Of a stretch of DNA of 64,000 bases, positions 59,414-64,000 are shown in pieces. Numbering within the stretch: the stretch's first letter is position 1; each line of letters begins with the position of its first letter. The DNA comes from Lycium barbarum (Eukaryota; Streptophyta; Magnoliopsida; Solanales; Solanaceae), in assembly GCF_019175385.1 (NCBI RefSeq), contig NC_083341.1, forward strand, positions 91,600,321 through 91,664,320, written 5' to 3'. The position numbers and the translations under genes are program-made. A model generated the notes under the pieces. That model saw only the letters and a program-made list of their open reading frames with translations, ran no database searches and was not told the DNA's origin.

Positions 59414-61630
59414 ATGTCAGGATCAAGCAGCAGTTCTCACAAAAATAGCCTCCTTGACAACGCGCGAGAACTCAACAATGCTCAAGTGCTGATGAACACG
59501 CAAGGCATAACAGACCTAGTGGAGGTGCAGGTATCCGAGCACAACGATGATTTTGTGCGGGGATGGAGGAGCGAAGAAAGCGATGCTTTGCGGGAGTGTC
59601 CTGACAAAGAATGGGACTATGGCCCCTCGAGCATAGAAGGAGAGGGACATCTTTAGAGGTGCGGTCTTGGGAGGAAAGGTTGGGCCCAATTCCTACCAAG
59701 AAGGCAGAAACCCTCCAAGAAAAAAAGACGCTCAACTGATGATATGATGGTTGCTATGATCAAGGCATAGAGCGAAATCATGCAACACATGGAGAGGGTC
59801 ATGACTACCTTCGCTAATCATTCTAGGGCTGGGACTTCGGTATCAAATTAGGAGGTTATGAAAGCTCCCGTGATCCCACGAATAGAAGGGTTGTCAGCCG
59901 ACAGTATGAGGAAACCGTCAGATGCATTTACGATGGGGCTCGTTAGAATCGAGAAGGAAATGAATGAATGCATGAACCAGATACCAGGGGCACCACCCAT
60001 GGTGAAAGGTACATGAGGCAGAAAGTATGAAAGATTGCCCTATCAGGAGAGCACGACCCCCACACCTATCCCGTGAAAGTTTAAAATGCTCGACATACCT
60101 AAATATGACGGGACCACAAATCCAGAGGAACACGTGACAACTTTCGATGCAGCAATCACTGTACGCTCATAAAGGGAGCACATTCTTGGTACACTCATTT
60201 ACCTGAAAATTCTATTAATTCTTTTGCTACTCTTGCAGATTCCTTTATCAAAGCTCATGCGGGAGATAGAAGGATCGAGACACACAGAGAAGAAGTGTTC
60301 ACCATAAAGTAGCGAGAGGGAAAACTACTAAGGAGTACCGTCGAGAGATTCCAGATGATGTTACCCGCTATACCGGAGGACTGGGCTGCGGCTGCATTCA
60401 AGGATGGTCTAAATCCAAGCAGTTCAGATGCAATACAAAATCTAATAGAGAATTTCCAGCCAAAACATGGAATGAGATAAACCTCAGGTATACTGCCAAG
60501 ATGCTCATCAAAGATGACTTGAGGACGACGACTTTGATAGAAGTGAAGGTTACTCCTCGAAAAGGCCGGAGCAAGGAACCGATATAAATCCCAAAAACCC
60601 CGGAGCAAGTTTTAAGCCATATGAAACTTAGGGGGCTCTCGGTCAAGGCAAGGATAAAAGTCACGGTAGGAACAACTGTGACCTTATCAGAAAGGGTACT
60701 CGACGGTCTTAAAGGCTGGCGCCGAAGGGATTCGGACCCTAGAAGCTCGCGAATCACAATTTTAGCATCAATACAGTGGAGATGGTCACGGTGATGAGGA
60801 CTGTAAAGGAAGAAGGGTTCCCACAAGTGATGCGGATGAATTCAGACAAGAGGAATGTAAGGTTGTGGTGTAATTTCCATAGCACGCGTGGGCATACAAT
60901 GAAAGATTGTGTAAAATTATGAGTCGAGGTGGATTAGCTGCTGCGTGTGGGCCATCTGAAAGAATACATCAATGACAGAGAAAAACTCAATTTGAGTAGA
61001 AAATTTGGGGAAAAGTCGGACAAAGTGCCGCAACCGGTGAACACTACTAACATGATCTTCGGTGGAGAGATGCTAAACAAAGTCACGCATTCTTCAGTCA
61101 GAAAATAAAAAATCTCCATCACGAAGACAGATCAAACTCAAGAGCCCGTGAGGAGTGAAAACATCTCATTTTCCAGTGAAGATTGCCCAGGCCTTGCTCA
61201 TTCCCTCAATGACACCCTGGTAATATCTATTCAACTTAAGAGTTATTTCATTAAGCGTGTGTTAATTGATCCTGGAAGTTCGGTGAATATTATCCAACTT
61301 CGAGTCTAGAAAGAGATGGCGATGACTAGCCTGATCACCTCTATAACTAAGGAGTTGGCAGGGTTCAACATGTCGAGTGAAATGACTCGGGGAGAGATTG
61401 AACTATCATCCTTGCCGGGGCCTAGAACAGAACGCAATGTTTGACATCGTGCCGGGAGACATGACCTATAATATTATCCTCGGAGGCCAAGAATAAATTC
61501 TATGCATGCAATCAAGTGATCATGTTTCCACTTCTTAGGGGATCGGAGAGATCAGAGGGGACCTGACGCAGCTCGAAAGATGGAAACGATGGCTGTAGCG
61601 ACAACAAAGAGGAATGAGCCTGCCAATTAG
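59414..61630 (+). pseudogene. gag-protease of element C, heavily decayed
   Basis: The ATG at 59414 opens MSGSSSSSHKNSLLDNAREL. Further pieces in changing frames include MLDIPKYDGTTNPEEHVT near 60090, THLPENSINSFATLADSF near 60195, a knuckle CNFHSTRGHTMKDC (C-X2-H-X4-H-X4-C) near 60875 and a protease LIDPGSSVNII near 61265. Many stops and shifts are present. The unit ends with TAG at 61628-61630, in frame with the following RT leader. Confidence 0.75.
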
Positions 61631-62175
61631 AAATTAACTATACCAGATCCATGTGTCGGGTCTGGAGAGGAAGCAGGGGAACAGGTGGGAGAAATCGAAC
61701 CAGGAAGTCAACTCGGAGAATTAACCATTCTAAAAGGCTTCATAGCCCTCGAAGACAAAGACCTGTCGGAGTCCATTGGGGAAAAGCTGGAGCATGTGAT
61801 GCTTTTTGAAAAATCTCCCGAATATATGGTACACCTGGGCTCGGGACTTTCAGCCAAGCTTAGGCTTCAATTCCTAAATGTTTTAAAGATTAATTCTAAT
61901 TGCTTTTTGTTGTACCTATTTAGGCATAATAGTTATTCCTCTCGAGGTGGCGATTCACAGAATAAGCTCTGATCCAAACCATCCTCTGGAAAAGCAGAGA
62001 AAATAGCTAACATTCGTCATACGCGATAAGTTTTTCAAAGAAGAAGTATCATGCTTGCTTAACATAGGGTCAGCCTGGGGAGTGGTAAACCCGGAATGAC
62101 TAGCTAATGTGGTGGTAGTTCCCAAAAATCTTAATAAATTCAGAATGTGTGTGGATTTCAAAGACCTTAATGAGG
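61631..62175 (+). pseudogene. RT leader and first RT motifs of element C, truncated
   Basis: After the TAG the frame reads KLTIPDP and continues through DLSESIGEKLEHVMLFEKSP and VHLGSGLSAKLRLQFLN, matching the RT leader of A and B. With shifts it goes on to LANVVVVPKNLNKFRMCVDF and KDLNE near 62100-62170. Similarity stops there: catalytic YxDD, both RNases H and integrase are absent. Confidence 0.75.
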
Positions 62176-62944
62176 AAACGATCGTAAAACATATTACGCT
62201 TATGTGAGAGCAGAGGCTTCAGGTTGGGAACCGAAAACTCTTTCCATCCCAACTAAAGTTTTATTTCTTTTTTTGCTCACAATGTAAATATATGGGGGCT
62301 TAAAGACCCACCCTTATGAATGAAAAGTCACTACCCGTTTATTAGTCTCTTCACTATTGCTACAAAATGTGTCCCCCAGACCCGGAATGATCTGTCTCTA
62401 ACACACGACACGACCTTAGGTCCTAAGAGCGTGAACATTTCATAAACCTTATGCTAGTTAGGATAAGGTTGAGACATCCTCCTCATTGGCATCAAACAGA
62501 AAAGGACCTCCTTTTATTATGCAACAGACGTATAAAACTCCCGGTGATAAAATATGCATTCGGAAGAGACATTCCCGGATTGGGGAAACGATTGTGCAAA
62601 CTCTCAAACCAGAAATACAAAAACAACTGTAAGACCTAGGCACATGCGTCCAAAAGTAAAATAAATACGGTGCATAGTTCCGAAGAAAGGATCTAAAGGC
62701 TGAAGGATCCCTGCGGCTAGGTGCTTCCCCTAAAAGGATTGGACAAAGAGCACATCCAATCCACAACAAACACCAATAAAGCAAGATATATACATTAAAA
62801 ACTTTTATAGTCAAAATGATACTCCCTCCAAAAAAATGCGAAGGAGACACAAACAAGCGGCCTAAAGAAAGTCGGTCCAAAAGACAGATTACTTAATTAC
62901 AAATCCCAAAATCAAAGGAAAGAAAGACAAAGTGTGAAAGCATA
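62176..62944. other. 3' spacer of element C
   Basis: Non-coding sequence after the deletion joint. It includes a T-rich stretch TTTTATTTCTTTTTTTGCTC near 62260, placed like the TTTTCTTTTTTGCAGG stretch after pol in A and B. No ORF is supported. Confidence 0.45.
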
Positions 62945-62959
62945 TTCAAATAAAAGAGT

Positions 62960-64000
62960 CAATGATTGGCGGTATTTGGAGGAATGAAGGATCCGGCCTC
63001 ATCGACAACAGACTAACTCGAGACTTCTAGTGCTGGGGGAGAAGGTTTCTCTAAAGAAATACCTTCGTCGGTGCGTAGCCCTGAAGATGCAGCCATGTTA
63101 TCGGTAGGAAAATCCCTGGGGACCTGATCTCTAGGCCCTTCTACGACCTCAGGAAATCCATCATCATTGGTCGGCCACCCATAGTTATCCGAGAGATTTA
63201 CAGGCTTCTCGTTGGAAGGCAAGGCAGGATGAGCCCTGGCGGCAGCTTCTTCCAGGGACAGAGCTGAGGCAGTTTAAGCTAACATCAGCCATCCTGTCCC
63301 AAAACTCTTGAAGGGCCATCATACGAGCACAGTACATGGCATATACCTTCTCTAACATGAACTGCTTCTTTTGACCCGACATTCGAGTATCGATCTCGAT
63401 AAACTTTAGCCAGTTTCCCTCTCCCACGTCCCAAAGACTAGCATTAATGTTAGAGAGATGCTGGTTTGCCTCGTCTTGCTTCTCATTTAGGGCCAACTGT
63501 TGCTGAAGCCTCTACTTGAGATTGGCCCTACCTTCATTTGCTGTCGCCTTTTCATTAATTTTGGTGCATAGTTCGGCTTCTAGAATCTGGACCTTCTCCC
63601 TGAGAGTGGTCTCCTTCCATAAAACTTCAACATAATGGTCCTGATGATCAGCTCATTACTTCTGCAAACCTACCATATCAGAGTAGAACTGCACGGCCTC
63701 TTGGCCATGGACTTTCTTCTCCTGCTTAGCCTGAGCAAGCTAGGCCTCCAACTCCTCTGCCATCACCAACTTAACTTCCAGAGCAGGTAGATGTTCTTGC
63801 AGGTTCTCATATTTTGTCCTCATCTGCCTCTCGTCATAGTGCTTGCATTGAAGGCCTTCCGTAGTCACGAGGTAAGCCTGGATCAAGAAAGCTTACCATT
63901 ACAATGGGGAAAAAACTGGGACAAATAAAGCAAGATTTCATAGAACTCATGTAGCTAGGCAGCCGCATAAGCACCAGCGTTAAGGAGATAGTCGTCGGAA
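62960..64000 (-). pseudogene. C-terminal part of the antisense gene of element C
   Basis: The minus strand from the window edge reads coiled-coil fragments (MRTKYENLQEHLPALEVKLV, LAQAKQEKKVHGQEAVQFYS, QDEANQHLSNINASLWDVG). It then reads an acidic tail ending SPPALEVSS at 63013. Stops and frameshifts separate the pieces. Position and coiled-coil character match exon 4 of the antisense gene in A and B, although the sequence itself is different. The 5' exons lie outside the window. Confidence 0.6.

Larger units (their letters stand above)
58832..64000 (+). mobile_element. Tat-lineage Ty3/gypsy element C, internally deleted, runs off the window
   Basis: A different Tat family from A and B. It shows an LTR, a PBS-like site, a decayed gag-protease, the start of RT, then a jump near 62175 straight to 3' spacer DNA and a minus-strand antisense ORF. 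The 3' LTR lies beyond 64000. The loss removes most of RT, both RNases H and the integrase. Confidence 0.8.

Overview
This is a eukaryotic (plant) window, most likely from a Solanaceae nuclear genome. It holds one spliced host gene whose product closely resembles potato-type mitochondrial processing peptidase alpha. Its introns carry RTE-type LINEs with (GTT)n tails, a TS-type SINE 3' end, an Au-type SINE and Stowaway elements, a mix familiar from Solanaceae. The genus cannot be fixed from the sequence. No prokaryotic genes, rRNA, functional tRNA genes or CRISPR arrays were seen.

Layout: (1) 1-610 is repeat-bearing upstream DNA with no gene. (2) 611-16380, plus strand, is the alpha subunit of mitochondrial processing peptidase. 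It has 13 coding exons, all junctions GT-AG, and 497 codons. Intron 1 (7.6 kb) holds a truncated LINE copy and a hAT element that was itself split by a LINE with an uninterrupted 982-codon ORF. Later introns carry SINEs and MITEs. (3) 16381-21812 is the 3' UTR and intergenic DNA with MITEs, including a hAT MITE nested in a Mutator-like element with long inverted repeats. (4) 21813-64000 is a retrotransposon cluster. It contains Tat-lineage Ty3/gypsy element A (21813-35976, target duplication GAATT), which carries a 2.5-kb solo LTR in its integrase. Next come a Tekay-type chromovirus on the minus strand (37065-46700, duplication TACTT), Tat element B (46732-58640, duplication CAAAC), and a third, internally deleted Tat element C (58832 to beyond the window end). 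Removing these insertions leaves only a short strip of older host DNA.

The Tat elements are the most interesting part. Besides gag-protease and RT-RNaseH-aRNaseH-integrase on the plus strand, A and B each carry an antisense gene of about 870 codons between pol and the 3' LTR. Its four exons have matching GT-AG junctions in both copies, and it has its own TATA box and paired G-boxes. All three Tat elements also share one in-frame UAG at the protease/RT border. In B the context is UAG-CAA-CUA, the plant-virus-type readthrough consensus, while almost every other stop is private to one copy. All Tat copies and the Tekay copy are disabled by stops, frameshifts or deletions. The host peptidase gene and the LINE ORF read cleanly.
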